64,000 nt of DNA from Amycolatopsis balhimycina FH 1894 (lineage in GTDB: Bacteria > Actinomycetota > Actinomycetes > Mycobacteriales > Pseudonocardiaceae): NCBI RefSeq assembly GCF_000384295.1, contig NZ_KB913037.1:4722868-4786867 (forward strand). Direction: 5' to 3'. Positions within the stretch are counted from its first letter, which is position 1; each line of letters opens with the position of its first letter. This document shows, piece after piece, positions 38,085 to 47,701 of this stretch. The notes under the pieces are model-generated. The model made no database searches. It was not told the DNA's origin and saw only the letters and a program-made list of their open reading frames with translations. The translations under genes and the position numbers were made by a program.

Positions 38085-39398
38085 CTACGAAGACGTTCCA
38101 CCGGTGCCCGGGGTTGTCCCGGTGCCCGTTTCCGGCGCCCGCCGCAGGACGAACGCGAGCACCACCGCCAGGCCCAGCGTCGGCGCCGTGGCCAGCGCGA
38201 CGACCGCGCGGAACACGGTGTCGCCGGGCAGGAGCACCAGCAGCAGGGACGCCGTGCCGGTGACCACGGCCCAGGTGACCAGGACGAGCTTGGCCTGCGT
38301 GCGGGCCACGAGCACCGCCGTGAGCAGCTGCATCGGCACCAGCAGCACCGACGACCACACCAGCCCCGCGACCGACCAGCCGTCGATGTCGTAGCCGGGG
38401 CCGCTGACGAACCGCACCGCCCACGGCCCGAGCCACATGCCGACCAGCGCGCCGAGCGCGGCGAGGACCAGCGCGGCGGCGGCGCCGAGGGCCAGGACCC
38501 GGCGCAGCTTGTGGCGGCCGTCCTCGGTGACCGAGAGCCGGACGACGAACGGCACGGCCAGCGACTGGACCGGGCCGATCAGGGTCAGCGGCAGCCGGGC
38601 GATGACCAGTGCGGCGAACAGCGAGCCGACGCGGTCGCCGTCGCCGCCCGGTGCCAGCAGGCCGACCAGCGCCGGGTAGCCGGTGATGACCGCCGACGTC
38701 AGGAACGCGCCGACCAGCAGCATGCCCATCCGGCGGGACGTGACGCCCCAGCCGTCGCCGTCCACGTGGAAGTCGACCAGCTGCCGGGCCGGGCGGGCGA
38801 ACAGCAGCCAGGCGAACGAGCCGGCGGCGACCGCGATCGCCAGCGAGACGACGTTGTAGGCGACCGAGACGAACAGCACGCCGAGGATCAGTGCCCGGAT
38901 CGCCGGTTCGGCGACCACGAGCAGCGAGAAGGCCTTCACCTTGTGCTGCCCGATCAGCAGCCCGCGCGTGCCGAACTGGCAGGCGAACGCGACGCCGCCG
39001 CACAGCACGATCAGCGCCAGCGACCAGTCACCCCGGAAGAGCTTTTCGTTGACCGGCGGGATCAGCAGCGCGAGCGAGAACGCGGCCGCGACGAACACGC
39101 CGACGGCGACCGCGCGCAGGGCCGGGCGGCCCGCCTTGCCCCCGGTGAGCGCGGCCACCGCGGACTGCCGCGAGAGCTCCTGCTCGAGCGGCGAGAGGGT
39201 GCTGCCGAGGCCCATCACCAGGCCCCAGAACGTCACGAAGATCGCGTATTCCTGCGGCGGCAGCAGGCGCTGGCAGGCGACGGTGAGCAGGTAGCCGAGG
39301 CCGATCGACACGATCAGCGAGCCGCCGAGACTGCCCGCGGTAGTGCGCCCGCTGCTGGTCACCACCGGCGTGGCCGCGTCGTCCACGTCGGTGCTCAT
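38085..39398 (-). CDS. polysaccharide flippase-like membrane protein
   Basis: A 437-residue protein with about 12 TM segments, similar in layout to the Wzx/MATE-like polysaccharide exporters. The N-terminus (GSLGGSLIVSIGLGYLLTVACQRLLPPQEYAIFVTFW) is characteristic. ATG 39398 is chosen because its ATGA overlaps the upstream GT2 stop. It likely flips a lipid-linked glycan made by the neighbours. The pair is translationally coupled. Confidence 0.8.
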   Translation of the reverse strand: MSTDVDDAATPVVTSSGRTTAGSLGGSLIVSIGLGYLLTVACQRLLPPQEYAIFVTFWGLVMGLGSTLSPLEQELSRQSAVAALTGGKAGRPALRAVAVGVFVAAAFSLALLIPPVNEKLFRGDWSLALIVLCGGVAFACQFGTRGLLIGQHKVKAFSLLVVAEPAIRALILGVLFVSVAYNVVSLAIAVAAGSFAWLLFARPARQLVDFHVDGDGWGVTSRRMGMLLVGAFLTSAVITGYPALVGLLAPGGDGDRVGSLFAALVIARLPLTLIGPVQSLAVPFVVRLSVTEDGRHKLRRVLALGAAAALVLAALGALVGMWLGPWAVRFVSGPGYDIDGWSVAGLVWSSVLLVPMQLLTAVLVARTQAKLVLVTWAVVTGTASLLLVLLPGDTVFRAVVALATAPTLGLAVVLAFVLRRAPETGTGTTPGTGGTSS

Positions 39399-40414
39399 CG
39401 GCGGCGGAGCTTGGTCCGCACGGCCATGGCCAGTCCACGCAGGACACCGGCGCCGAACCCGCCGGCGAACACCGGCAGCAGCTTGGTGACGGCGCGGGCC
39501 TCCGGCCCGGTCGCACCGCACTTCTTGACGACTTCGCCCGCCGCGACCGCGCCGAGGACACCGGCGGCCAGCGTCGTCTTCGGCTTCTTCGCGGCGAAGG
39601 CCAGGCCGAGGACACCGGCCGCGAGCGCGCCGAACAGGGCGTTGCGGGCCGGGCCGGGCGAAGCGATGTAGGAGTCCACGTAGGTGGTGCCGCGGAAGTA
39701 GGCCTGCTGCGTGAACTTCTTGAACGAGTCGCGCCCGTTGTAGGTCGCCGACAGCTCCGGGGCCAGCCAGATCCGCTCGTGCTCGGCGATCCAGCGCAGC
39801 ATGCGGGTGTCGTCACTGGCGAAGCGGATGTCGTCGAAGAGCGACGCGAACGCCGTCACCGAGCCTTCGAGGAGGCCGCGGCGGGCGCAGAAGAACGTCG
39901 TCCCCTTCGGATAGACGTCGAACTCCTCGATGCCGTACGACATCAGGCGCGGGTTCGCGCAGTACTTGCGCCACGGCACCTTGACCAGGCCGGCCATGAA
40001 TCCCGCGTACGGGTTGTGCTCGGAAGCGACGTTGATGTGGCCGTTCCAGACCGCGCGCTCGGGGTGCTCCACGAGCTGGTCGCGCAGGAACGTCAGGGTG
40101 TGCTCGTCGACGATGACGCGGCTGTCGAGCAGCGCGATCCACTCGCCGGACGACTTGGCGATGCCCGCGCTCCTGGCCTCGAACCGGCCCCCGTTGGCCT
40201 GGCTGATGACCGTGATCCCGTGGCGTTCGCGCAGGTCGTCGAGCCGTGACGGCGTGGCGTCCGTGCTGCCGTCGTCGACCACGACGATCTCGATCGGCCA
40301 GCTTGCGGCCGATGCCGAAGCGAGCAGCGCGCCGACACTGCGTTCGATCCAGTCCTGCTCGTTGTAGACCGGGATCACGACGCTGAGCGAGGGGAGGAGC
40401 GGGTTCGCACTCAC
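39395..40414 (-). CDS. GT2 family glycosyltransferase
   Basis: A 339-residue GT-A enzyme from GTG 40414. SVVIPVYNEQDWIERSV starts the fold, EIVVVDDGSTDATPS binds the nucleotide, and DSRVIVD (in place of the usual DxD) follows; FYAR-like FFCARRGLLEG and SDDTRMLRW complete it. Two hydrophobic segments (about 258-276 and 281-300) near the C-terminus may anchor it. It is coupled to the flippase gene and divergent from the epimerase gene. Confidence 0.85.
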   Translation of the reverse strand: MSANPLLPSLSVVIPVYNEQDWIERSVGALLASASAASWPIEIVVVDDGSTDATPSRLDDLRERHGITVISQANGGRFEARSAGIAKSSGEWIALLDSRVIVDEHTLTFLRDQLVEHPERAVWNGHINVASEHNPYAGFMAGLVKVPWRKYCANPRLMSYGIEEFDVYPKGTTFFCARRGLLEGSVTAFASLFDDIRFASDDTRMLRWIAEHERIWLAPELSATYNGRDSFKKFTQQAYFRGTTYVDSYIASPGPARNALFGALAAGVLGLAFAAKKPKTTLAAGVLGAVAAGEVVKKCGATGPEARAVTKLLPVFAGGFGAGVLRGLAMAVRTKLRRR

Positions 40415-40498
40415 CGTGCCGAGGCTACCCGGCGGCCCCGGCGCCGGGTCGGCCAGTATCCTTACGCCACCGCACCCGACCGGAAATGGGCTCCTCTG

Positions 40499-41596
40499 GT
40501 GATTTCCTTCATTCTCGGCACCACCGCGGAACTGATCAAGATCGCGCCGGTCTACCACGGGATCCGCGAGCGCGGGATGCGGCCGAAGATCTGGTTCACC
40601 GCGCAGCACGTCGACGAGGTCGCGGACGTCCTCGCGGACCTGAAGATGCCGGAGCCCGACGTCTGGCTGGTGCCGGAGGACAAGGCCCACAACCTCGAGT
40701 CGCCCGCCCAGGTGCCCGGCTGGGCCGCGCAGGTGCTGCGCACCGCGTGGAGCCGCCGCCACGAGCTGCGCGCCGCGCTGACCGAGGACGGCCGTCCGCC
40801 GCTGGTGCTGGTGCACGGCGACACGTTCACCACGCCGTACGGCTCGCTGATCGGGAAGCGGATCCTCAAGTCCCGCGTCGGGCACGTCGAGGCGGGGGCG
40901 CGGTCGGGCAGCATCCTGTCGCCGCTGCCGGAGGAGCTCAACCGCAAGATCGCGGCGAAGATCGTCGACATCCACTTCGCGCCGAGCGTCCGCGAGGTCA
41001 ACAACCTGCGGCACGCCCGTGGCGTCGTCGTCGACACCGAGGCGAACACGGCGATCGACGCGATGCGCCTGGCGATCAACCAGCCGCTGGACGTGCCGAA
41101 CCTGCCGGAGAAGTTCGGCCTGGCGACGCTGCACCGCTTCGAGCTGGTTTCGCGGCCGGACAAGTACCGCGAGGTGCTGGAGATCCTGCGCGAGCAGAGC
41201 CGCAAGATGCCGATCCTGTACATGGCCGGGGCGCCGGAACGCGAGAAGATCCGCGCGCTGGGCATCGGGAACATCTTCGACGACCAGTTCATCGTCCAGC
41301 CGAAGATGCGGTACCTGAAATTCCTGCCGCTGGTCGCGCGCGCCGAGTACGTCGTCACCGACTCGGGTGGTCTCTCGGCCGAGTGCTACTACCTCGGCCT
41401 GCCCTGCGCGGTGCACCGCGAGCGGACGGAGACGCCGCAGCACCTCGGCGACACGGTCGTCCTGACGGAAATGCGCGGCGACAAGCTGCAGAACTTCCTC
41501 GACACGTACCAGAACCGCCGCGGCGAGTCCTGGATGGACAAGTACCACCCGTCCGAGATCGTCGTGGACACCCTGGCGCAGCTCGGCTACTGCTGA
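40499..41596 (+). CDS. UDP-N-acetylglucosamine 2-epimerase family protein
   Basis: A 365-residue protein from GTG 40499. It aligns with WecB/MnaA in fold: HVEAGARSG, ELNRKIAAKIVDIHFAPS and VTDSGGLSAECYYLGLP with RTETPQHL. Two sites differ from the usual family: GTTAE replaces GTRPE at residues 7-11, and DSGGLSAE replaces DSGGxQEE. It may still interconvert UDP-GlcNAc and UDP-ManNAc, or act on a related sugar. It is divergent from the GT2/flippase operon by 84 bp, so the cluster shares a regulatory region. Confidence 0.85.
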   Translation: MISFILGTTAELIKIAPVYHGIRERGMRPKIWFTAQHVDEVADVLADLKMPEPDVWLVPEDKAHNLESPAQVPGWAAQVLRTAWSRRHELRAALTEDGRPPLVLVHGDTFTTPYGSLIGKRILKSRVGHVEAGARSGSILSPLPEELNRKIAAKIVDIHFAPSVREVNNLRHARGVVVDTEANTAIDAMRLAINQPLDVPNLPEKFGLATLHRFELVSRPDKYREVLEILREQSRKMPILYMAGAPEREKIRALGIGNIFDDQFIVQPKMRYLKFLPLVARAEYVVTDSGGLSAECYYLGLPCAVHRERTETPQHLGDTVVLTEMRGDKLQNFLDTYQNRRGESWMDKYHPSEIVVDTLAQLGYC

Positions 41597-41620
41597 GCTC
41601 TGCGCGGCGGCCCTGCCGGC

Positions 41621-41662
41621 CGTGAGTGAGAAACAGTGTTCTAACGCTGTTTCTCACTCACG
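41621..41662. terminator. 20-bp hairpin between convergent genes
   Basis: A stem of 20 bp with one wobble (41621-41640 / 41643-41662, core GTGAGTGAGAAACAG) and a 2-base loop lies between the epimerase gene and recR. A strong bidirectional terminator. Confidence 0.85.
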
Positions 41663-41666
41663 ACAC

Positions 41667-42263
41667 TCAGAGCACGCGCCGGCCCGAGAGCGCGCGACCC
41701 AGCGTCAGCTCGTCGGCGAACTCCAGGTCACCGCCCATCGGCAGGCCCGACGCCAGCCGCGTCACGCTCAGGCCCGGGAAGTTCCGCAGCATGCGGACCA
41801 GGTACGTCGCCGTCGCTTCGCCCTCGGTGTTCGGGTCCGTCGCGATGATGATCTCGCTGATGTCGGCCTCACCGATCCGCTTGAGCAGCTCGCGCATCCG
41901 CAGCTGCTCCGGGCCGATGCCCGACAGCGGGTCGAGCGCGCCGCCCAGGACGTGGTAGCGCCCCTTGAACTCACGCGTGCGCTCGACCGCCAGGACGTCC
42001 TTCGGCTCCTCGACCACGCAGATGACCGTGAGGTCGCGGCGCTCGTCGCGGCAGATGCGGCACTTCGGGTGCTCGGAGACGTTGCCGCAGATCTCGCAGA
42101 ACTGCACGCCCTCCTTGACCTTGCCGAGGACGTCCTGCAGCCGCGAGATGTCCACCGGGTCCGCGGCCAGCAAGTGGAACGCGATCCGCTGGGCGCTCTT
42201 CGGCCCGACCCCCGGCAACCGCCCGAGCTCGTCGATCAGGTCCTGGACGACACCTTCGTACAA
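41667..42263 (-). CDS. recR: recombination protein RecR
   Basis: A 198-residue RecR. The helix-hairpin-helix region ([21 protein letters not shown]) precedes the zinc finger C56, C59, C68, C71 and the Toprim domain ([18 protein letters not shown]). It loads RecA onto SSB-coated gaps with RecO. It starts 5 bp after the ybaB stop, the widely conserved dnaX-ybaB-recR arrangement, here interrupted by an inserted amidase gene. Confidence 0.98.
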   Translation of the reverse strand: MYEGVVQDLIDELGRLPGVGPKSAQRIAFHLLAADPVDISRLQDVLGKVKEGVQFCEICGNVSEHPKCRICRDERRDLTVICVVEEPKDVLAVERTREFKGRYHVLGGALDPLSGIGPEQLRMRELLKRIGEADISEIIIATDPNTEGEATATYLVRMLRNFPGLSVTRLASGLPMGGDLEFADELTLGRALSGRRVL

Positions 42264-42268
42264 GTTCG

Positions 42269-42628
42269 TCAGCCGCCGAAGCCGAGGCTGCCGAGGTCCG
42301 GCATGCCGCCACCGCCGCCGAGGCCGCCGGCCAGCGGGCCGAGCTTCTGCTCGGTGAGCTTCTGGGCGCTCGCCGACGCGTCGCGGACCGCCGCGACGAT
42401 CAGGTCGGACAGCGTCTCGACGTCGTCCGGGTCGACCACCTTCGGGTCGATCTGCAGGCTCTTCAGCTGGCTGTCACCGGAGACGGTCGCGGTGACCAGT
42501 CCGCCGCCGGCCGTGCCGGTGACCTCGGTGTTGGCCAGCTCTTCCTGGGCCTCGACGAGCTTCTGCTGCATCTGCTGCGCCTGCTGCATCAGCTGGGAAA
42601 GGTCGAAGCCGCCGCCGGGTTGGGCCAT
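42269..42628 (-). CDS. YbaB/EbfC family nucleoid-associated protein
   Basis: A 119-residue DNA-binding protein: N-terminal helix [26 protein letters not shown], a central beta hairpin ([20 protein letters not shown]) and a Gly-rich tail [19 protein letters not shown]. YbaB binds DNA as a dimer and is usually found between dnaX and recR. A longer frame is not credible. Operon partner of recR. Confidence 0.95.
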   Translation of the reverse strand: MAQPGGGFDLSQLMQQAQQMQQKLVEAQEELANTEVTGTAGGGLVTATVSGDSQLKSLQIDPKVVDPDDVETLSDLIVAAVRDASASAQKLTEQKLGPLAGGLGGGGGMPDLGSLGFGG

Positions 42629-42715
42629 GATCGCACTCGGTCCTCTCTGCACGCCTGTGTCCCCACCAGGGTAGTCGCGCCACGCGGGTGGCCGGGTTGT
42701 GGCACCGTGGTCGCC

Positions 42716-43567
42716 GTGCGACGCGCGACTGTCCCCCTGCTGCTGGCCGGTGCTCTCCTGCTCACCGGCTGCGAAGACGAGATTTCGGCGACGCCGGTGC
42801 CGGCGCCGGTGACCACGCGGACGGCCACGCCCACGCCGCCCGCCACGTCGCCGTCGCCCCCACCTTCGCCGGCGTCCGCGTCTTCGTCCGCCGCCGTGAC
42901 GCCGGTGCCGCCCGCGGCGGGGAAGGTCGTCGTGCTGGATCCCGGGCACAACGGCGGGAACGGCTCGCACCCGGCGGAGATCAACCGGCTCGTGCCCGCC
43001 GGGCGCGGGCAGACCAAGCCGTGCAACACCACCGGCACGGCGACCAACGCCGGCTACTCCGAGCACGCCTTCACCTTCGACGTCGCCCAGCGAGTCGGGG
43101 AAGCGTTGGCGGCCAAGGGGATTCGCGTCGTCTACACGCGACAGGACGACACCGGCGTCGGCCCCTGCGTCGACCGGCGGGCCGCGCTCGGCAACGAGGC
43201 GGCCGCCGACGCCGTCGTCTCGATCCACGCCGACGGTTCGGACGCGGCCGGCGCGAACGGCTTCCACGTCGCGTATTCGTCACCGCCGCTGAACGCCGCA
43301 CAGGGCGAGCCGTCGACGCGGCTGGCGCGGACGCTGCGGGACACGATGCGCACGAGCGGCTTCAGCCCGGCGAACTACATCGGCGAGAACGGCCTTTCGG
43401 CGCGCACGGACCTCGCCGGGCTCAACCTTTCGACCCGGCCGGCAGCGCTCGTGGAGTGCGGCAACATGCGCAACGCGGCCGAGGCCGCCCGGATGACGAG
43501 CGCGGACGGGCGGCAGCAGTTCGCCGCGGCCATCACGGCGGCGATCGAGGCCTACCTGGCTTCTTGA
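42716..43567 (+). CDS. N-acetylmuramoyl-L-alanine amidase lipoprotein (Amidase_3)
   Basis: A 283-residue lipoprotein. The signal has lipobox LLTGC with C19, followed by a Pro/Ser/Thr linker to about residue 66. The zinc amidase has H78 (DPGHNGG), E116 (YSEHAF), H171 (VSIHADG) and catalytic E247 (ALVECGN). It cuts the amide between muramic acid and L-alanine in peptidoglycan. GTG 42716 is taken as start; GTG 42707 is also possible. It lies between ybaB and dnaX on the opposite strand. Confidence 0.92.
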   Translation: MRRATVPLLLAGALLLTGCEDEISATPVPAPVTTRTATPTPPATSPSPPPSPASASSSAAVTPVPPAAGKVVVLDPGHNGGNGSHPAEINRLVPAGRGQTKPCNTTGTATNAGYSEHAFTFDVAQRVGEALAAKGIRVVYTRQDDTGVGPCVDRRAALGNEAAADAVVSIHADGSDAAGANGFHVAYSSPPLNAAQGEPSTRLARTLRDTMRTSGFSPANYIGENGLSARTDLAGLNLSTRPAALVECGNMRNAAEAARMTSADGRQQFAAAITAAIEAYLAS

Positions 43568-43854
43568 GCCGCCGCGACGGCCTCGCCGTTGACGGTCGCC
43601 CACCTGGTGAGGACGCCGATGGGCTCGACGGCGGCGGTGATCGTGCGCGTCACCGCCGACCGGGTGACGGGCCTCGACCCCTGGCCCACCGTGTCGTCCC
43701 TCCGATCACGCGTGTCGACCTCCCGATCACGCGTGTCACCCCTCCCGTCACGCCGATATGCCGGCTGGAGCGGCGACTCGCGTACTTGGAGAGTCGACAC
43801 GCGTGATCCGGCAGTCGACACGCGTGATTCCAGGGTCGACACGGCCGCCCGGTG
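43568..43854. other. 287-bp region between convergent amidase and dnaX genes
   Basis: It holds no credible ORF. Its second half consists of repeated GTCGACACGCGTGATC-like units (see 43704-43844). The first half has no clear feature. It must contain the ends of both transcripts. Confidence 0.6.
43704..43844. repeat. 21-bp-phased direct and inverted repeats, GTCGACACGCGTGATC
   Basis: Two plus-orientation units (43704-43719 and 43725-43740, 21 bp apart) face two inverted units (43793-43808 and 43814-43829, 21 bp apart) and a partial third (43835-43844). Each contains the palindrome ACGCGT. The two groups can pair as one large hairpin. Position after dnaX and the amidase gene suggests a terminator, but the regular 21-bp phasing resembles protein-binding iterons. 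Confidence 0.75.
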
Positions 43855-46029
43855 TCAGTCCAGGGGGCGGGCGCCGAGGTGGTCCGCCAGGAGTTTGCGG
43901 GCCAGTTCGTCCGGGTCCTTGTCCGGCGGGGGCGGGGGTGGCGGCGGGGCCGGGCTGGCGTCCTCGTTGTAGAGGTCCTCGTCGTCTTCGTCGGACGGTT
44001 CCGGGGGCAGCGGGATGTCCGGCTCGGCCGTCGTGACCTTCGGGCGCGCCGGCGGAGGCGGGGTCACCGGGCGTGCGGGCTCGGCGGGGGCCGCGGGCGC
44101 GGCCGCCGCCGACTGGCGCGTGAACGACCGCTCCGGCGCGGGTGCCGCCTGCTGCGAGCGGGCGGCGGGCGCGGCCGAGGCGTTGCCGGGGACGCAGCGG
44201 ACCTGCCACTCGCCGCCCAGGACGTCGGTCAGCGCGCCGGCGATCTTGCGGGCGTTGTCCTGGTCGGACAGGCGCCGGGCCAGTGGCTCGGACTTGTGGG
44301 TCAGCGTCACGGCGTTGCCCTCGACGCTCGCCACCGCGGCCTGGGTCAGCATCGCCTCGATGCTGCGGCCACCGGTGAACTTGCGCAACGCGGTCATCAG
44401 CTGCGGCCAGACGTTCCGGAGCGCGGCGGCGTCCATCCCGCCCGTCGCCGCGGGAGCGGCCTCCGGCGCCGGGGCGGACGGGCCACCGTCGGAAGACGCG
44501 GGGGCGCTCGAAGCCTCGGGCGTGGGCGTACCGCCACCCGGCGTACGCACCGCGCCCCAGCCGCCATCGCCCGGCTGAGCGGCGGGGGCGGAGGCAGCGG
44601 CCGGACGCGCGCCACCCGAGTCGCCACCCGGCTGAGCGGAGGCAGCCGCCGGAGCGGACGGGCCGCTTGCGGGCGTCCGCGGAGCGCTCGAGCCGTCGTC
44701 GGCGGGCCTGGCCACCGGGGCCGGCTCGGCGGCCGGCCGGGCCGGCGGCTTGACCGGCTCGGGCACCGGCGCCGGACCCGCGGAAGCCGGACGCTGCGAA
44801 GGCCGGGAGAACGCTCGCTCCGGAGCCGCGCGCAGCGGCGGCTCGACACCACCCTCGACCGGAGCCGCGGGCGCGGTCGCGCGGCGCTCCAGCCGCTCGA
44901 GCCGGGCCAGCAGCGCCTTCTCCGCTTCGGCCACCGACGGCAGCAGCATCCGCGCGCTCAACAGCTCGAGCACGAGCCGCGGCGACGTCGCGCCCCGCAT
45001 CTCCAGGAGTCCATTGTGGACAATGTCGGCGTAGCGCGAGAGCGTGGCGAGGCCGATCCGCTCGGCCTGCGCGACCATCCGCGACAGCTCCTCCTCCGGC
45101 GCGGACACCAGCCCGCCCGCGGACTCCGGGACCGCGCGCAGCAGCACCAGGTCGCGCAGCCGGTCGAGCAGGTCGGTGGCGAACCGGCGCGGGTCGTGCC
45201 CGGCCTCGGTCAGCTTCTCGACCGTGCCGAACACCGTGGCGGCGTCCTCGGTCGCCAGTGCGTCGACCATGTCGTCGATCAGCGCGACGTCGGTGACGCC
45301 CAGCAGCGCGACCGCCCGCGAGTACGAAACGCCTTCCGGGCCCGCGCCGGCGAGCAGCTGGTCGAGCACCGACTGCGTGTCACGCGCCGAGCCACCGCCC
45401 GCCCGGATGACCAGCGGGTACACCGCCGGCTCGACCTCGACGCCCTCGGCCGCGATGTTGCGCTCCAGCAGGCTGCGCATCGAGCCCGGCGGGATCAGCC
45501 GGAACGGGTAGTGGTGCGTGCGCGAGCGGATGGTGGGGAGGACCTTTTCCGGCTCGGTGGTCGCGAAGATGAAGATGACGTGTTCCGGCGGCTCTTCCAC
45601 GATCTTCAGCAGGGCGTTGAAGCCCTGCGTGGTGACCATGTGCGCCTCGTCGATGATGAACACGCGGTAGCGCGACTCGGCCGGGGCGTAGAACGCCTTG
45701 TCGCGCAGCTCGCGGGCGTCGTCGACACCACCGTGGCTGGCGGCGTCGAGCTCCGTGACGTCGACGCTGCCCGAGCCCTCCGGCGCGAGCGCCTTGCAGG
45801 AGCTGCACTCGCCGCAGGGGTCCGGCGTCGGTCCCTGGACGCAGTTCAGCGAGCGCGCCATGATGCGCGCGCTCGACGTCTTCCCGCAGCCGCGCGGGCC
45901 GGAGAAGAGGTAGGCGTGGTTGATCCGCCCGGCGGACAACGCCGTGCGGAGGGGTTCGGTCACATGCTCCTGCCCGACGACCTCGGCGAAGGTTGCCGGA
46001 CGGTACTTGCGGTACAGCGCGAGAGCCAC
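43855..46029 (-). CDS. dnaX: DNA polymerase III subunit gamma/tau
   Basis: A 724-residue clamp-loader ATPase. Walker A GPRGCGKT is at about 44-51; the zinc module is C63, C72, C75 and C78. SRC motif ARDTQSVLDQLLAG and DEAHMVTTQGFNALLKIVEEPP (Walker B/sensor) are present. The C-terminal half (about 380-724) is a long Pro/Ala-rich region ending in an acidic EDDEDLYNEDASP stretch, which should reach the polymerase and helicase. No frameshift site was noticed, so only the full-length form is expected. Confidence 0.97.
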   Translation of the reverse strand: MALALYRKYRPATFAEVVGQEHVTEPLRTALSAGRINHAYLFSGPRGCGKTSSARIMARSLNCVQGPTPDPCGECSSCKALAPEGSGSVDVTELDAASHGGVDDARELRDKAFYAPAESRYRVFIIDEAHMVTTQGFNALLKIVEEPPEHVIFIFATTEPEKVLPTIRSRTHHYPFRLIPPGSMRSLLERNIAAEGVEVEPAVYPLVIRAGGGSARDTQSVLDQLLAGAGPEGVSYSRAVALLGVTDVALIDDMVDALATEDAATVFGTVEKLTEAGHDPRRFATDLLDRLRDLVLLRAVPESAGGLVSAPEEELSRMVAQAERIGLATLSRYADIVHNGLLEMRGATSPRLVLELLSARMLLPSVAEAEKALLARLERLERRATAPAAPVEGGVEPPLRAAPERAFSRPSQRPASAGPAPVPEPVKPPARPAAEPAPVARPADDGSSAPRTPASGPSAPAAASAQPGGDSGGARPAAASAPAAQPGDGGWGAVRTPGGGTPTPEASSAPASSDGGPSAPAPEAAPAATGGMDAAALRNVWPQLMTALRKFTGGRSIEAMLTQAAVASVEGNAVTLTHKSEPLARRLSDQDNARKIAGALTDVLGGEWQVRCVPGNASAAPAARSQQAAPAPERSFTRQSAAAAPAAPAEPARPVTPPPPARPKVTTAEPDIPLPPEPSDEDDEDLYNEDASPAPPPPPPPPDKDPDELARKLLADHLGARPLD

Positions 46030-46072
46030 CTCGCGAGGGTACCGGCAGGGTCCGACAACCTTCGCCGTGCGG

Positions 46073-47623
46073 TCAGGGCAGCTGGGCCAGGAGCGCGTTC
46101 ACCTTGGCGACGTGCTGCGCGGTGAAGGCGTCCCGCGCCCGCGCCCTGGGCAGCTCGTTGTCCAGGTAGGGCTGCAGACCCGACCGCGGGCCGTCCAGCA
46201 CGCCCTGCGCGACGGCGTCGACCTCGGGGCCGTCGGACAGCGTCCGGGTCACGTAGATGTCCAGGTCGACCAGGTGCGCGTCGTGCTGACCGTGGGCGAG
46301 GAACTCGCGGACGTCGGCGACGGTGCCGTCGAGCGCCTGCTGGCCCCACGACTTCGTCGCCGGGCCGCCGGCCGCCATGATCTGGTTGACCTCGACGCGG
46401 TCGTCGGTGTCGCGGCCCGGGTAGTCGCCGGTGCGCAGCAGCGCGGCTACACCGGCGTACGGCCCAGCGAGCGCGTCACGAGCCGCCTGACGCAGTCCGG
46501 GACGAGCCGAAGCGTCGGCCGCGATCGCCGCGACGGCGGCACGGTCGTCCGACTCCTGCGCGACGGCGAGACCGCTGCGCACGAACGTGACGACGTCGTC
46601 GTCGGAACCGCTCAGCGCGGCGCGAGCGGCGTTCTTGACCGCGGCACCGCCGTTGCGCAGCAGGTAGGCCGACGCGCGGCGGCCGTTCGGCACGGTCAGC
46701 GCCGGGTCGGCCGCGTCGGCGAGCAGCTTGTCGTTGTCCGCCTTGGCCTGCGCGGCGCGCGCCGCGGCCTCGCGGGCCTGCTGCTGTGCGGCGGCTTCGG
46801 CGGCCGCGGCGGCCCTGCCGTCCTGCTGGCCCTTGGCCCGCTGGGCGGCCAGCCGGTTCGTGTTCGCCGTCCGGGCGTCGTTCGCGATCGTGTTCGCGCG
46901 GCTCCGGGCGAGGTTGACGCCGATGGCGCTGTGCCTGGCCGCGGCCGCCTTGGCGAAGTCGACCTCGGACTTGACCGCGGCGATCTCGGCGTCGCCGTCC
47001 GCGGCGACCTTCCGCCAGAGGGAGAGGAAGTACCGGACGTCGTCCGGGGTGCCGTCGAGCGCCGTCTGCGCGGCGGCCTTGACCTCGGGCCCGCCGGCGG
47101 CGAGCGCCTGGTTCGCGGTGATGCGCTCGTCGATGTCCTTCGCCTGCTGCAGGCCGGTCTCGAGGAACGCCCGGACGTCGGCGGGCGTGCCGTCGAGCGC
47201 CTTCTGGGCCGCGGCGTTGACCGTCGGGCCGCCGGTGCTCATGGCCTGGCCGACGGCGATCCGATCGTCCGCGATCCGGGCCTGGGCCAAGCCGTGGGCC
47301 AGGAACTCGCGGATGTCGGCCTGGGTGCCGCTGAGCGCCTGCTGGGCGGCGCGCTTGGTGACCGGGCCGCCGGCGGACAGGGCCTGGGCGACGAGGACCC
47401 GCTCGTCGTCGTCCTGGGCCCGCTGGCGGCCGGTGGCCAGGAAGGCCTGCAGATCGGCGGGCGAGCCGAGCAACGCCGCTTCGGCGGCCCTGGCCACGCC
47501 GGGGCCGCCGGTCTCCAGCAGCGAGACGGCCTGGGCCCGATCGGGCAGGACGTCGGCGGCAGCCGGTGCCGCGAAGACGCCGGCGGCGAGTGCCGCAGCG
47601 ACGATTACTGCGTTTGCACGCAA
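46073..47623 (-). CDS. secreted ALF-repeat protein
   Basis: A 516-residue secreted protein with a Sec signal ending near APAAAD (residue ~25). The mature part has seven or more ~46-residue helical repeats, with the signature GGP...AAxxALxGxxADxxxFLxxG; ALF repeats of actinobacteria. A central coiled-coil (about 205-290, Ala/Gln/Arg-rich) separates two repeat groups. The TTG 47623 with GAGGGGG 7 bases upstream is the best start. Function is unknown, perhaps surface adhesion or toxin-like scaffolding. It is divergent from the aminopropyltransferase-like gene. Confidence 0.85.
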   Translation of the reverse strand: MRANAVIVAAALAAGVFAAPAAADVLPDRAQAVSLLETGGPGVARAAEAALLGSPADLQAFLATGRQRAQDDDERVLVAQALSAGGPVTKRAAQQALSGTQADIREFLAHGLAQARIADDRIAVGQAMSTGGPTVNAAAQKALDGTPADVRAFLETGLQQAKDIDERITANQALAAGGPEVKAAAQTALDGTPDDVRYFLSLWRKVAADGDAEIAAVKSEVDFAKAAAARHSAIGVNLARSRANTIANDARTANTNRLAAQRAKGQQDGRAAAAAEAAAQQQAREAAARAAQAKADNDKLLADAADPALTVPNGRRASAYLLRNGGAAVKNAARAALSGSDDDVVTFVRSGLAVAQESDDRAAVAAIAADASARPGLRQAARDALAGPYAGVAALLRTGDYPGRDTDDRVEVNQIMAAGGPATKSWGQQALDGTVADVREFLAHGQHDAHLVDLDIYVTRTLSDGPEVDAVAQGVLDGPRSGLQPYLDNELPRARARDAFTAQHVAKVNALLAQLP

Positions 47624-47701
47624 GGAAAACCCCCTCGATCGATGATCGTTCAGTTCCTTATCGCGGGGCCGGTCGGAATGTTTCCGATAACCTCGGACTT
47701 C

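Noticed and set aside
43568..43854. CRISPR array near dnaX
   Set aside because: Units are only 16 bp, partly inverted and spaced by 5 bp with no unique spacers or cas genes.
45015..45023. DnaA-box sequence inside dnaX
   Set aside because: A single match inside coding sequence, expected by chance; no partner site nearby.
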